Assembly (NCBI RefSeq): GCF_003013695.1
Contig: NZ_CP027792.1
Coordinates: 2,810,501-2,874,500, forward strand
Reading direction: 5' to 3'
Origin: Pulveribacter suum
GTDB taxonomy: Bacteria > Pseudomonadota > Gammaproteobacteria > Burkholderiales > Burkholderiaceae_C
DNA: 64,000 bases
The translations under genes were made by a program, and so were the position numbers. Within the stretch, counting starts at the first letter, position 1, and every line of letters starts with the position of its first letter. Under the pieces are notes generated by a model that was not told the origin of the DNA, searched no databases, and worked only from the letters and a program-made list of their open reading frames with translations. Positions 27,274 through 36,530 of the stretch are shown in pieces.

Positions 27274-27873
27274 GTGAAATTCAAAATGGCCCCGAACTCG
27301 GGCTTCGCCGTCCTGCTGCGCTCGCCCTGGTGGGTGAGCTTTGCCGTGGTCGGCGCCATCGTGCTGGCGTGCGCGGCGCTGCTGCCCTCGCACCTGGTGC
27401 CCTTTGCTGCCGCGGGCGCCCTGCCGATCGCGGTCATCGGCTGCATTGCCGCCTGGCGCCAGTGGCGCGCGCCCAGCGCGGCCCGGGTGGAGGCCGCGCG
27501 CGCCGCCGCTGCCGCCATGCCCTGGCGCGGCTTCCAGGCGCTGCTGACCCGCGCCTGGACGGCCGAGGGCCACGGCGTGCAGCCACTGCCCCAGGGCGCG
27601 CAGGCGGCCGACCTGCGCCTGGTGCGCGGCGACGGCTCGGGCCAGTCGGTGCTGGTGGCGGCGCGCCGCTACAAGGCAGCCAGCCACGGCGTGGAGCCGC
27701 TGCGCGCCCTGCACGCGCTGGTGCAGGGCCAGGGCGCCCAGGCCGGCACCTATGTGGTGCTGCAGGGCAGCGTGAGCGACGCGGCGCGCCAGTTCGCCGC
27801 CGCCCACGGCCTGGCCCTGCTGGAGGGCGCGGCGCTGGACGCGCTGCTGCTCAAGGGCCAGCCCGGCCGGTAA
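27274..27873 (+). CDS. Membrane-anchored restriction-endonuclease-like (Mrr-fold) protein
   Basis: 199 aa. Two hydrophobic segments (about 18-35 and 40-62) are followed by a soluble region with WRGFQALLTRAWTAEGHGVQPLP, DLRLVRGDGSGQSVLVAARRYKAASHGVEPLRAL. This resembles the Mrr/PD-(D/E)xK core seen in small proteobacterial membrane proteins, though the catalytic acid pattern is not fully canonical. The role is unknown; it is not a restriction system by context. Start GTG at 27274; an ATG four codons in is equally plausible. Confidence 0.65.
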   Translation: MKFKMAPNSGFAVLLRSPWWVSFAVVGAIVLACAALLPSHLVPFAAAGALPIAVIGCIAAWRQWRAPSAARVEAARAAAAAMPWRGFQALLTRAWTAEGHGVQPLPQGAQAADLRLVRGDGSGQSVLVAARRYKAASHGVEPLRALHALVQGQGAQAGTYVVLQGSVSDAARQFAAAHGLALLEGAALDALLLKGQPGR

Positions 27874-27882
27874 GGCAGCCAC

Positions 27883-29132
27883 ATGCCCGCTGCCGCCGCA
27901 TCGCCCGCCAGCGCCTCCCGCACCGGCCTGGTGCTGACCGGCGGCGGCGCCCGCGCGGCCTACTAGGTGGGCGTGCTGGAGGCCATTGCCGACCTGCGCC
28001 GGGCCTGCCACGCGCACCGCCAGCCCAACCCGTTTCCCATCCTGGCCGGCACCTCGGCCGGGGCCATCAACGCCGCGGCCCTGGCCAGCGGCGCAGACGA
28101 CTTCGACCACGCGGTGCGCAACATGGCGCGGGTGTGGGGCGGCTTTGAGGCGCAGCAGGTCTATCGCACCGACGCCATCAGCATGCTGCGCAGCGGCGCG
28201 CACTGGCTCACGCTGCTGTCGCTGGGCTGGGCGCTGGCGCGCTGGCGCTACACGCGGCCGCGCTCGCTGCTGGACAACACGCCGCTGGCCCACCTGCTGC
28301 ACGACATGGTGCCCCTGGCCCGCCTGCCGATGCTGATGGAGCAGGGCCACCTGCAGGGCCTGGCGGTGACCGCCTCCAGCTACACCTCGGGCGAGCACAT
28401 CACCTTCTTCGACGCGGCCCGGCAGCTGCAGCCCTGGGTGCGCTGGCAGCGCCGCGCCGTGCACAGCCGCATCACGCACCAGCACCTGCAGGCCTCCTCG
28501 GCCATCCCCTTCGTGTTTCCGGCCGCGGCCATCCGCATGGGCGGGCACACGCGCTACTTCGGCGACGGCTCCATGCGCCAGACCGCGCCCATCGCCCCGG
28601 CCATCCACCTGGGCGCCGAGCGCATCCTGGTGATAGGCGCCGGGCGCATGCAGGAGGCGCAGGAGGACGACGCCCAGGCCCCATGACCGCCGGCTACCCG
28701 CCGCTGGCGCAGGTGGCCGGCCACGCGCTGTCGGGCATCTTCCTGGACGCGTTGCCGGTGGACCTGGAGCGGCTGCAGCGCATCAACACCACGCTGGCGC
28801 TGATCCCGCCCGAGGCGCGGCGTGCCAGCAGCCTGCGGCCGGTGCAGCTGCTGCTGATCTCGCCCTCGCAGCGCCTGGACGCGCTGGCCGTGCGCCACGT
28901 GGCACGCCTGCCGGTGCCGGTGCGCGCGCTGCTGGGCGCCCTGGGCGTGTCCGCCAGCAGCCCCGACCCGCGCAACGCCGTGCTGGCCAGCTACCTGCTG
29001 TTCGAGCGCGCCTACACGCACGAGCTGATGGCCCTGGGCCGGGCCGATGCGCTGGCGCAGCGGGCGCAGATCTGCGCCTTCTTCGGCTGGCGCGATCCGC
29101 AGCAAGGCGATGCTCCGCCCCCTTCTTCCTAA
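27883..29132 (+). pseudogene. Patatin-like phospholipase, broken by an amber codon and a frameshift
   Basis: The frame from ATG 27883 reads LVLTGGGARAAY, then TAG at 27964-27966, then VGVLEAIADL. Patatins have Gln at this spot (AYQVGVL), so CAG to TAG is likely. The same frame continues with AGTSAGAINAA (catalytic Ser) and YFGDGSMRQTAP (catalytic Asp) to a TGA at 28684. The C-terminal part ([31 protein letters not shown]...) resumes one base back from ATG 28683 to 29132. Homologues I recall have all of this in one chain of about 410 aa. Either a double lesion or two sequence errors; translation from GTG 27967 would lack the oxyanion loop. Confidence 0.8.
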
Positions 29133-29170
29133 AATGGCGGGTTGTTCCGCGAAAGCCCGCCTCCAAGCCC

Positions 29171-31237
29171 ATGACCGCCCGCAAGATCTTCGTCACCACC
29201 GCCCTGCCGTATGCCAACGGCAACTTCCACATCGGCCACATCATGGAATACATCCAGGCCGACACCTGGGTGCGCTACCAGCGCATGCAGGGCGCCGAGG
29301 TGAACTTCGTCGGCGCCGACGACGCGCACGGCGCGCCCATCATGATCGCCGCCGAGAAGGCCGGCGTCACGCCGCAGCAGTTCGTGGCGGGCATCGCCGC
29401 GGGGCGCAAGCAGTACCTGGACGGCTTTCACATCGCCTTCGACAACTGGCACAGCACGGACGCACCCGAAAACCACGCACTCGCGCAGCAGATCTACCTG
29501 GACTTGAAGGCCGCCGGCCTGATCGAGACGCGCACCATCGAGCAGTTCTTCGACCCGGAGAAGAACATGTTCCTGCCCGACCGCTTCATCAAGGGCGAGT
29601 GCCCGCGCTGCCACGCCAAGGACCAGTACGGCGACAACTGCGAGGTCTGCGGCGCCGTGTACGCGCCCACCGAGCTGATCAACCCTTACTCCGCGCTGTC
29701 CGGCGCCCAGCCGCAGCTGAAAACCTCCGAGCACTTCTTCTTCAAGCTGTCCGATCCGCGCTGCGTGGCGTTCCTGCAGGAGTGGACGCAAAACGGCCAG
29801 CACGTGCAGCCCGAGGTGGCCGCCAAGGTCCGCGAGTGGTTCGGCACCCGCACCAACCCCGATGGCAGCACCAGCGAAGGACTGGACGACTGGGACATCT
29901 CGCGCGACGCGCCCTACTTCGGCATCGAAATCCCCGATGCGCCGGGCAAGTATTTCTACGTCTGGCTGGACGCGCCCGTGGGCTACCTGGCATCGCTCAA
30001 GAACCTGCTGGAAAAGCGCGGCGAGAGCTATGACGCCTACATGGCCGACCCGGCGCTTGAGCAGGTGCACTTCATTGGCAAGGACATCATCACCTTCCAC
30101 ACGCTGTTCTGGCCCGCCATGCTCAAGTTCAGCGGCAGGAAGACGCCCACGAAAATCTGCGTCCACGGCTTCATGACCGTGAACAACGGCGAGAAGATGA
30201 GCAAGAGCCGCGGCACCGGGCTGGACCCGCTCAAGTACCTGAGCCTGGGCATGAACCCCGAGTGGCTGCGCTACTACCTGGGCGCCAAGCTCAACGGCAA
30301 GAACGAGGACATCGACTTCAACCCCGAGGACTTCATGGCCCGGGTGAACGCCGACCTGATCGGCAAGTACGTGAACATCGCCTCGCGCGCCGCCGGCTTC
30401 ATCGCCAAGCGCTTTGCCGGCCAGCTGGGCCAGTCGAGCAGCGACGGCCAGGAACTGCTGGCCGCCTTGCGTGCCCAGACGGCGGGAATAGCCCAGGCCT
30501 ACGAGGCGCGCGACACCGCCCGCGCGGCGCGCGAGGTCATGCTGCTGTGCGACCGCGTGAACGCCTACGTGGACGCCAACAAACCCTGGGAGCTGGCCAA
30601 GCAGGACGGCATGGACGCGCGCCTGCACGACGTGTGCACCACTTGCATCGAGGCCTTCCGCCTGCTGACCATCTACCTCAAACCCATGCTGCCGGCCGTG
30701 GCCGCGCAGGTGGAAGGCTTTTTGAACGTGCCGCCGCTGGCCTTTGCCGACGCGCAGCGCCTGCTGGGCGCCGGCCACGCCATCGGCCAGTACCAGCACC
30801 TGCTGCAGCGCGTGGTGGTAGAGCAGCTGGACGCCCTGTTCGCCCTGCCCGAGCCGGTGGTCGAAAAAGTGACGCCCGGCGGCGAGGAGATTGCCCCCAC
30901 CATCACCATTGACGACTTCGCCAAGGTGGACCTGCGCATCGCAAAGATCGTCGAGTGCAAGGCCGTGGAAGGCTCGACCAAGCTGCTGCAGCTGACGCTG
31001 GACGCGGGCGAGGGCCGCCTGCGCAACGTGTTCTCCGGCATCGCCAGCATGTACCAGCCCGAGCAGCTGACGGGCAAGCTCACCGTGCTGGTGGCCAACC
31101 TGGCGCCGCGCAAGATGAAGTTCGGCGTGTCCGAAGGCATGGTGCTGGCCGCCAGCCACGCGGACGAAAAGGCGCAGCCGGGCATCTACGTGCTGGAGCC
31201 CTTTGCCGGCGCGCAGCCCGGCATGCGCATCCGCTGA
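29171..31237 (+). CDS. metG: Methionyl-tRNA synthetase
   Basis: 688 aa class I aminoacyl-tRNA synthetase. The HIGH motif is [15 protein letters not shown] near the N terminus. The zinc knuckle is [17 protein letters not shown], and KMSKS appears as [13 protein letters not shown] around 340. The anticodon-binding helical domain follows, and a C-terminal tRNA-binding EMAPII-like domain (about 580-688; [30 protein letters not shown]) supports the dimeric long form. Essential housekeeping gene; a reverse-orientation dispersed repeat begins 3 bp after the stop. Confidence 0.97.
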   Translation: MTARKIFVTTALPYANGNFHIGHIMEYIQADTWVRYQRMQGAEVNFVGADDAHGAPIMIAAEKAGVTPQQFVAGIAAGRKQYLDGFHIAFDNWHSTDAPENHALAQQIYLDLKAAGLIETRTIEQFFDPEKNMFLPDRFIKGECPRCHAKDQYGDNCEVCGAVYAPTELINPYSALSGAQPQLKTSEHFFFKLSDPRCVAFLQEWTQNGQHVQPEVAAKVREWFGTRTNPDGSTSEGLDDWDISRDAPYFGIEIPDAPGKYFYVWLDAPVGYLASLKNLLEKRGESYDAYMADPALEQVHFIGKDIITFHTLFWPAMLKFSGRKTPTKICVHGFMTVNNGEKMSKSRGTGLDPLKYLSLGMNPEWLRYYLGAKLNGKNEDIDFNPEDFMARVNADLIGKYVNIASRAAGFIAKRFAGQLGQSSSDGQELLAALRAQTAGIAQAYEARDTARAAREVMLLCDRVNAYVDANKPWELAKQDGMDARLHDVCTTCIEAFRLLTIYLKPMLPAVAAQVEGFLNVPPLAFADAQRLLGAGHAIGQYQHLLQRVVVEQLDALFALPEPVVEKVTPGGEEIAPTITIDDFAKVDLRIAKIVECKAVEGSTKLLQLTLDAGEGRLRNVFSGIASMYQPEQLTGKLTVLVANLAPRKMKFGVSEGMVLAASHADEKAQPGIYVLEPFAGAQPGMRIR

Positions 31238-31240
31238 ACA

Positions 31241-31300
31241 TTCAAAAAAGTGAGCTGCCGGCGCTTGATGCACAAGGGCTGGGGCCACTTTTGACCACTA
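31241..31300 (-). repeat. Dispersed two-dyad repeat, copy 5
   Basis: Minus orientation of the family: AGCTGCCGGCGCTTGATGCA, CAAGGGCTGGGGCC, ACTTTTGACC. It sits directly after metG. The outer dyad is partly degraded. Confidence 0.75.
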
Positions 31301-31389
31301 ATTCTGCCGGCGCCGGCTGCGCCAGCAGGCTCTTGTAGAATCGCCGCCACTCAACAACTCCGCTTGTGCCGCGTGCCGGTCGAGAGGGA

Positions 31390-31471
31390 TGCACCTGCCG
31401 GTGCAGCAGCGAGCCCCCGCGGGCTCAACACAACGCCCAGGCACCCTGCCTGCCTGCGTTGACTGCACCGG
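31390..31471 (+). promoter_or_regulatory. Candidate structured leader RNA (three-way junction) of the sulfur operon
   Basis: Three perfect or near-perfect helices fit together: P1 CCGGTGCAG (31398-31406) with CTGCACCGG (31463-31471), P2 GAGCCC/GGGCTC (31411-31416/31421-31426), P3 CAACGC/GCGTTG (31431-31436/31456-31461) continued by CAGGCA/TGCCTG. Junction strands are only 1-4 nt. A competing hairpin TGCACC-TGCC-GGTGCA (31390-31405) would undo P1, a switch-like arrangement. The cytochrome gene starts 53 nt downstream. No riboswitch class was recognised, and chance pairing in GC-rich DNA remains possible. Confidence 0.4.
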
Positions 31472-31523
31472 TGCCGGGCCCCTGCGCTGCCAGCGCCGGG
31501 CCCCTCGCATCCCAGGAGTCTGC

Positions 31524-31850
31524 ATGCCCCCTCTCTCCCTGCCCCTGCACCGCGCCCTCTGGCTGGCGCTGCTGCTGGCGTCGCCTTGTGCCAGCGCGCA
31601 GCCGGGCGCGCTGGACGCCGCCGTGCTGGCCGGCACCTGCTTCAACTGCCACGGGACCGACGGCCGCTCCACGGGCACGATCCCCAGCCTGCAGGGCCGC
31701 AGCGCCGTTGAACTGCGCCAGCGCCTGCAGGCCTTTCAGCACGGCCAGGCGCCGGATGCCACCGTGATGACGCGGCTGATGAAGGGCTACGACGACGCGC
31801 AGGTCGAGGCCCTGGCCCAGTGGTTTGCGCGCACGGGGGGCCAGCGATGA
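31524..31850 (+). CDS. Small periplasmic c-type cytochrome (FccA-like)
   Basis: 108 aa with an N-terminal signal peptide (about 1-25, ending ASA) and one haem site C39FNCH43, with a distal Met available in the C-terminal half. It probably accepts electrons from the flavoprotein encoded next, as in flavocytochrome c sulfide dehydrogenase. The start is MPPLSLPLHR, preceded by AGGAG; the longer frame upstream runs through the structured leader. Its TGA overlaps the next ATG. Confidence 0.85.
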   Translation: MPPLSLPLHRALWLALLLASPCASAQPGALDAAVLAGTCFNCHGTDGRSTGTIPSLQGRSAVELRQRLQAFQHGQAPDATVMTRLMKGYDDAQVEALAQWFARTGGQR

Positions 31851-33118
31851 GCGGTCTGCACCACCCGACCCGCCGCGCCGTGCTGGCCGCCGCCCTGGCC
31901 CTGCCCCCCCTGGTGCAGGCCCGCGCCGCAGCCGCCCACGTGGTCGTCGTGGGCGGGGGCTTCGGCGGCGCCACGGCGGCGCGCTACCTGCGCCGCCACG
32001 CCCCCGGCGTGCGCGTGACGCTCGTGGAGCCGGCCGAGCGCTTCTACACCTGCCCGTTCTCCAACCTGGTGCTGGCAGGCCTGCGCAGCTGGGACAGCAT
32101 CGGCCACGGCTACGCCGGCCTGCGCGCCGCCGGCGTGGAGGTGGTGCACGCCCGGGCCGAGGACGTGGATGCCAGCGCGCGCACGCTGCGCCTGTCCACC
32201 GGCCAGCTGATGCGCTGGGACCGCCTGGTGCTCTCGCCCGGCGTGGACATGCGCTGGGACGCCCTGGAGGGCTATGGCGAAGCCGCCGCGCAGCAGGCCC
32301 CGCACGCCTGGAAGGCCGGCGCGCACACGCTGCTGCTGCGCCGCCAGCTGCAGGCGATGGAAGACGGCGGCACCTTCGTGATGGCCATCCCGGACAACCC
32401 CTTTCGCTGCCCGCCCGGGCCGTATGAGCGGGCGGCGATGGTGGCGCACTATTTCCGGCAGCACAAGCCGCGCAGCAAGCTGCTGCTGCTGGACGCCAAG
32501 GACCATTTTTCCAAGCAGGCGCTGTTCCAGCAGGGCTGGAAGGCGCTGTACGGCGACATGATCGAGTGGGTGGGCCAGAAGGACGATGGCCAGGTGATGC
32601 GCGTGGACGCCGCCCGGCTGGAGGTGGAGACCGCCTTCGGCACGCGCCACAAGGCCGCCGTGCTGAACGTCATCCCGCCGCAAAAGGCCGGCTTCATCGC
32701 CGCGCGCGCGGGCGTGACGGACGCCAGCGGCTGGGTGCCCGTGAAGGCCGAGAGCTTCGAGTCGCGCCAGGTGGCCGGCATCTACGCCCTGGGCGACGCG
32801 ACCATCGCCGCGCCCATGCCCAAATCAGGCTTCGCCGCCAACACCCATGGCAAGGTGGCCGCCGCCGCCATCGCCGCCGATCTGCTGGGCCTGCCCGCGC
32901 CCACGGCCAGCTACGCCAACACCTGCTACAGCCTGATCGGGCCGGGCTACGGCATCTCGGTGGCGGGCGTGTACCGCGCCGAGGGCGGCAAGCTGGTCGA
33001 GCCGGCGGGCTCGGGCGGCGTGAGCCCGCTGGACGCCAGCGCCGACTACCGCGCGGCGGAAGCACGCTACGGCGATGCCTGGTATGCCGCCATCACCACC
33101 GACATCTGGGGTGGATAA
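31847..33118 (+). CDS. Sulfide dehydrogenase flavoprotein subunit (FccB-like)
   Basis: 423 aa, exported by a Tat-type signal (HHPTRRAVLAAALALPPL). The FAD site is VVVVGGGFGGATAARYLRR. The redox-active cysteine pair of flavocytochrome c sulfide dehydrogenases is conserved: one in NPFRCPPGPYER, one in the C-terminal NTCYSLIGPGYG. It oxidises sulfide in the periplasm and hands electrons to the adjacent cytochrome. ATGA overlap with that gene makes the pair a unit. Confidence 0.9.
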   Translation: MSGLHHPTRRAVLAAALALPPLVQARAAAAHVVVVGGGFGGATAARYLRRHAPGVRVTLVEPAERFYTCPFSNLVLAGLRSWDSIGHGYAGLRAAGVEVVHARAEDVDASARTLRLSTGQLMRWDRLVLSPGVDMRWDALEGYGEAAAQQAPHAWKAGAHTLLLRRQLQAMEDGGTFVMAIPDNPFRCPPGPYERAAMVAHYFRQHKPRSKLLLLDAKDHFSKQALFQQGWKALYGDMIEWVGQKDDGQVMRVDAARLEVETAFGTRHKAAVLNVIPPQKAGFIAARAGVTDASGWVPVKAESFESRQVAGIYALGDATIAAPMPKSGFAANTHGKVAAAAIAADLLGLPAPTASYANTCYSLIGPGYGISVAGVYRAEGGKLVEPAGSGGVSPLDASADYRAAEARYGDAWYAAITTDIWGG

Positions 33119-33123
33119 GTGAA

Positions 33124-33245
33124 CATCCCCCTGTGGCGCTGCGCGCCTTCCCTCTTCTCTGACGCGCTGCGCGCTGGAAAGAGGGACACCGCCGGTGCTG
33201 CGGGGCGGCCCTTGCGCGGCGGTTGCTGGCCTGCCGCGCGCCTGC
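33124..33245. repeat. GC-rich intergenic palindromic (REP/BIME-like) element
   Basis: Between the FccB-like gene and the transporter. TCCCTCTT pairs with AAGAGGGA around a GCGCTGCGCGC core, and a second GC-rich dyad follows (CCGCCGGTGCTGCGGGGCGG). The overall pattern, CCCCCTGTGGCGCTGCGCGC followed by CTTCCCTC, resembles elements common in Comamonadaceae intergenic DNA. No ORF fits it. It may end or attenuate the first half of the operon. Confidence 0.5.
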
Positions 33246-33287
33246 CGCAACAGTCTCGCGCGGTGCGCAGCGCAGGAGGGTACTGAC

Positions 33288-34364
33288 ATGCTGCTCTGGG
33301 CCGGCTTCCTGCTGGGCTGCGCCTTTGGCGTGGCGGCGCGGCTGGGGCGTTTTTGCCTGATGCGCGGACTGCGCGAGTGGCACGTTCGGCCCGTGCAGGG
33401 CGCACCGGCGCTGCAGGCCTTTGCCCTGGCGCTGGCCGTGGCGCTGCTGGCCTCACAGGCGCTGGCCTGGGCCGGGCTGGTGGACCTGAGCGCGGCGCAG
33501 GTCGTACGCGCGAAGTTTTCCGTGCCCGGCGTGCTGCTGGGCGGCCTGCTGTTCGGCGCCGGCATGGCGCTGGCGCGCCACTGCGGCGCGCGCGCCCTGG
33601 TGTTGCTGGCCGGCGGCAACCTGCGCGCGCTGGTGACGCTGCTGTGCCTGGGCCTGGCAGCGCAGGCCACGCTGACCGGCGTGCTGGCCCCGCTGCGCCA
33701 GACGCTGCAGGGCTGGGGCACGGTCGCCCTGACCCAGGCCACGCTGCCTGCACAATTGACCGCGCTGGGCCTGCCGGCAGGCGCCGCCACCCTGTGCGCC
33801 GCCGCAGTGCCAGCGCTGGCGCTGCTCGGCTTTGCGCTATGGCGCCCTGTGCTGCGCCGCCAGCCGGTGCAGCTGCTGTGCGCCGCCGCCATCGGCGCGC
33901 TGGTGGCGGCCGGCTGGTGGATCACCGCCCAGGTCGGCGTGGACCCGTTCGAGCCCGCGCCGCTGACCTCGCTGAGCTTCATCGGCCCGGTCGCCGAGGG
34001 GCTGCTGTTCCTGCAGCTGGCCGTGGGCCGCGCGCCCAGCCTGGGGCCGGCCATCGTGGCCGGCACGCTGGCGGGGGCGGCAGCCGCCGCGCTGCTCACC
34101 CGCAGCGCCCGCTGGGAAGGTTTTGACGGCGCCGGCCGCCTGGCCGCCGCGGCCTGCGGCGGCCTGCTGATGGGCTTCGGCGGCGTGCTGGCCGTGGGCT
34201 GCTCCATCGGCCAGTGCCTGTCCGGCCTGTCCACGCTGGCCCTGGCCAGCCTGCCCGCCTGCCTGGGCATCGCCGCGGGCGCCCTGGGCGCGCTGCGCCT
34301 GCACTCGTTTTTTTCGCCGTTCCACAAGGAGGGAGCCTCGCCATGCAACGCCGCCATTTCCTGA
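33288..34364 (+). CDS. YeeE/YedE-family sulfur-compound transporter
   Basis: 358 aa, all helical and hydrophobic, of the DUF395/TsuA-like family that moves thiosulfate or related sulfur species across the inner membrane. The conserved Cys positions lie in ALARHCGARALV and AVGCSIGQCLSGLS. Start ATG with CAGGAGGG before it; the frame extends upstream through the intergenic repeat and is rejected there. It overlaps the next gene by 22 bp, tying transport to sulfur oxidation. Confidence 0.86.
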   Translation: MLLWAGFLLGCAFGVAARLGRFCLMRGLREWHVRPVQGAPALQAFALALAVALLASQALAWAGLVDLSAAQVVRAKFSVPGVLLGGLLFGAGMALARHCGARALVLLAGGNLRALVTLLCLGLAAQATLTGVLAPLRQTLQGWGTVALTQATLPAQLTALGLPAGAATLCAAAVPALALLGFALWRPVLRRQPVQLLCAAAIGALVAAGWWITAQVGVDPFEPAPLTSLSFIGPVAEGLLFLQLAVGRAPSLGPAIVAGTLAGAAAAALLTRSARWEGFDGAGRLAAAACGGLLMGFGGVLAVGCSIGQCLSGLSTLALASLPACLGIAAGALGALRLHSFFSPFHKEGASPCNAAIS

Positions 34365-35674
34365 TCACCCCGCCCGCCCTGGCCCTGGGCGCCGCGGCCG
34401 GCCCCGTGCTGGCCGCACCGGCCGTCATCTCCGCGCAGTCGCGCATCCTGCCGCTCCGCGGCAAGGGCCCGCGCATCGTCATCTGCGGCGGCGGCTGGGG
34501 CGGCCTCACGGCCGCGCGCTACCTGCGCGAGCAGATCCCCGATGCCGACGTGGTGGTGCTGGAGCGCAATGCCACCTTCTGGTCCGGCCCCATGAGCAAC
34601 AAGTGGCTCATCGACATCGTGAACACCGACTTCGTGCAGCACGACATGCTGCGCCCGGCCAACAAGTACGGCTACACGCTGCTGCAGACCGAGGTGACGG
34701 GCTTCGAGCGCGACAGGAAGCTGGTGCGCACCGGCCATGGCCTGGTCGAGTACGACTACCTCATCCTGTCGGGCGGCATCCGCGACGCCTGGGATGCCTG
34801 GTTCGGCGACGACCAGCGCGCCATCGACCACGCACGCGCGCACTTCGCCAGCGCCTACATTCCCAACCAGCAGATGCTCGCGCTCAAGCAGCGCGTGAAG
34901 GACTTCCGTGGCGGCACGCTGGTCATGACGCTGCCCCCGCCGCCACACCGCTGCCCGCCCTCGCCCTACGAGCGCGCCTGCCTGATCGCCTCGCACATCA
35001 AGAAGAACAAGATCCCGGGCAAGATCGTGATCCTGGACCCCAAGCCCAAGATCGCCCCGATCGGCATGGGCTACCAGCAGGCCTTCGAGGAGCTGTACCC
35101 GGACATCATCACCCACGTGCCCAACGCGCGCGTGCAGGAGGTCGATCCGTTCAACAAGCGCATCAAGACCACGGCCGGCGAGCTGAAATTCGACGAGGCC
35201 ATCCTGATGCCGCCGCACCAGGCGGCCGACATGGTCTGGCACGCCGGCCTGATCGGCAAGGACCCCGCCACGGGCAAGCCCACCGGCTGGGCCGACATGC
35301 ACACGCGCCTGTTCCACGCCAACGGCGACGACCGCGTGTACTTCGTGGGCGACCTGATGGGCGCCATCTCGCCGCAGTTCGGCCACTACCCCAAGAGCGC
35401 GCACGTGGCCAACTACATCGGCCAGATCGTCGCCAAGTACATCGCCCAGCGCGTGGCGGGCCAGGAGGTCAGGGCGCTGCTGCCCGACAACCTGTGCTAC
35501 ATGATGGTCAACACCGAGCCGCAGGAAGAGATCTCGGTCAAGTTCGAGTACGAAGTGGACGCTACGGGACAGGTCATCCAGAACCAGATCGACATGGACG
35601 TGCGCTCGGCCGATCTGGTGAAGGAAGACTTCGCCTGGGCGCGCTCCAAGTTCTCCGATTTCCTCGCAATCTGA
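34343..35674 (+). CDS. Second FccB/SoxF-like flavoprotein
   Basis: 443 aa with a signal sequence (MQRRHFLITPPALALGAAAG) and FAD motif IVICGGGWGGLTAARYLRE. Cysteines equivalent to the FccB disulfide are in PHRCPPSPYERACLI and DNLCYMMVN. The segment that reads FYTCPFSN in the first paralogue is FWSGPMSN here, so the two are not simple duplicates. Gene order with soxYZ suggests the SoxF role, a periplasmic dehydrogenase that reactivates SoxYZ or oxidises sulfide. AAGGAGGGA precedes the ATG inside the transporter gene. Confidence 0.88.
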   Translation: MQRRHFLITPPALALGAAAGPVLAAPAVISAQSRILPLRGKGPRIVICGGGWGGLTAARYLREQIPDADVVVLERNATFWSGPMSNKWLIDIVNTDFVQHDMLRPANKYGYTLLQTEVTGFERDRKLVRTGHGLVEYDYLILSGGIRDAWDAWFGDDQRAIDHARAHFASAYIPNQQMLALKQRVKDFRGGTLVMTLPPPPHRCPPSPYERACLIASHIKKNKIPGKIVILDPKPKIAPIGMGYQQAFEELYPDIITHVPNARVQEVDPFNKRIKTTAGELKFDEAILMPPHQAADMVWHAGLIGKDPATGKPTGWADMHTRLFHANGDDRVYFVGDLMGAISPQFGHYPKSAHVANYIGQIVAKYIAQRVAGQEVRALLPDNLCYMMVNTEPQEEISVKFEYEVDATGQVIQNQIDMDVRSADLVKEDFAWARSKFSDFLAI

Positions 35675-35682
35675 CACACGGC

Positions 35683-36150
35683 ATGCAACGCAGAACCCTG
35701 ATTGCCGGCGCCGCACTGGCCCTGCCGGGCGCGGCGGCCCTGGCCCAGCAGAGCAAGGCGCCGCTGGCCGACGCCCTGGCACCCAACCCGGCGGCGTTCC
35801 GCAAGGCCATGGCCGACTTCACGCAGGGGCGGCCGGCCCAGGCCGAGGGCCTGTTGCTGGACGTACCCACGCTGGCCGACAACCCCGGCGCGGTGCCGGT
35901 GAAGGTCAAGGTCACCTGGCCCATCACCGAGCAGGACTGGTGCGAGGAAGTGATCGTGCTGGCCGACCTGAACCCCTCGCCGCTGGCCTGCCGGCTGCAG
36001 TTCACGGCGGCCGCCGGCACGGCCGAGGCCGCCGTGCGCGTGCGCCTGTCGCAGTCGCAGACCATCCACGCCCTGGCCCGCATGAAGAGCGGCAAGGTGC
36101 TGGCCGCCAGCCAGGCCGTCACCGTGGCCGCCAGCGGCTGCGGCATGTGA
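35683..36150 (+). CDS. soxY: Sulfur-carrier subunit SoxY
   Basis: 155 aa with a signal peptide (MQRRTLIAGAALALPGAAALA). SoxYZ carries sulfur intermediates covalently on the SoxY C-terminal Cys in the periplasm. The last residues are ASGCGM rather than the canonical GGCGG; the carrier Cys is still third from the end but the swinging arm is altered. It follows the flavoprotein gene after 8 bp and precedes soxZ. SoxAX, SoxB and SoxCD are absent from the window. Confidence 0.9.
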   Translation: MQRRTLIAGAALALPGAAALAQQSKAPLADALAPNPAAFRKAMADFTQGRPAQAEGLLLDVPTLADNPGAVPVKVKVTWPITEQDWCEEVIVLADLNPSPLACRLQFTAAAGTAEAAVRVRLSQSQTIHALARMKSGKVLAASQAVTVAASGCGM

Positions 36151-36166
36151 CCACAAGGAGATCCGC

Positions 36167-36496
36167 ATGAACCAGAAACCGCCCCGCGTCTGGGTCAGCA
36201 ACGCCGCGCCGAAGGCGGGCGAGGTGCTGCGCGTGCGCGCCCAGATCGAGCACGCCATGGAAAGCGGCCTGCGCAGCGACGGCGCCGGCAAGATCCGCCC
36301 GCGCAACATCGTCACGCGCTTCGAGGCGCGCCTGGGGCCCGCCCTGCTGTTCGCCTGGGAGCCCGGCATCTCCGTGGCGCAGAACCCCTACATCGAGTTC
36401 ACCTTCCTGGCGCGCACCAGCGGCGAACTGCAGCTGCTGTGGAAGGACGACGCGGGCCAGAGCGTCAGCGCCACCAAGGCCATCACGGTGGGCTGA
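36167..36496 (+). CDS. soxZ: Sulfur-carrier partner SoxZ
   Basis: 109 aa, leaderless; it is exported together with SoxY in the usual model. The immunoglobulin-like core is typical: AGEVLRVRAQIEHAMESGLRSD, RPRNIVTRFEARL, NPYIEFTFLARTSGELQLLWKDDAG. AAGGAG lies just before the ATG. Last gene of the sulfur module; the downstream 93 bp contain direct repeats of GCCTCAGGC and a dispersed-repeat copy, then the convergent binding-protein gene. Confidence 0.94.
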   Translation: MNQKPPRVWVSNAAPKAGEVLRVRAQIEHAMESGLRSDGAGKIRPRNIVTRFEARLGPALLFAWEPGISVAQNPYIEFTFLARTSGELQLLWKDDAGQSVSATKAITVG

Positions 36497-36530
36497 AGCG
36501 CAGCCTCAGGCTTCAAGCCTCAGGCACCAA

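Noticed and set aside
31321..31510. tRNA, SRP RNA or a known riboswitch upstream of the cytochrome gene
   Set aside because: No tRNA cloverleaf, no GGAAGCAGCC-type SRP motif and no TPP, SAM, glycine or cobalamin consensus boxes were found; kept only as an unclassified candidate structure.
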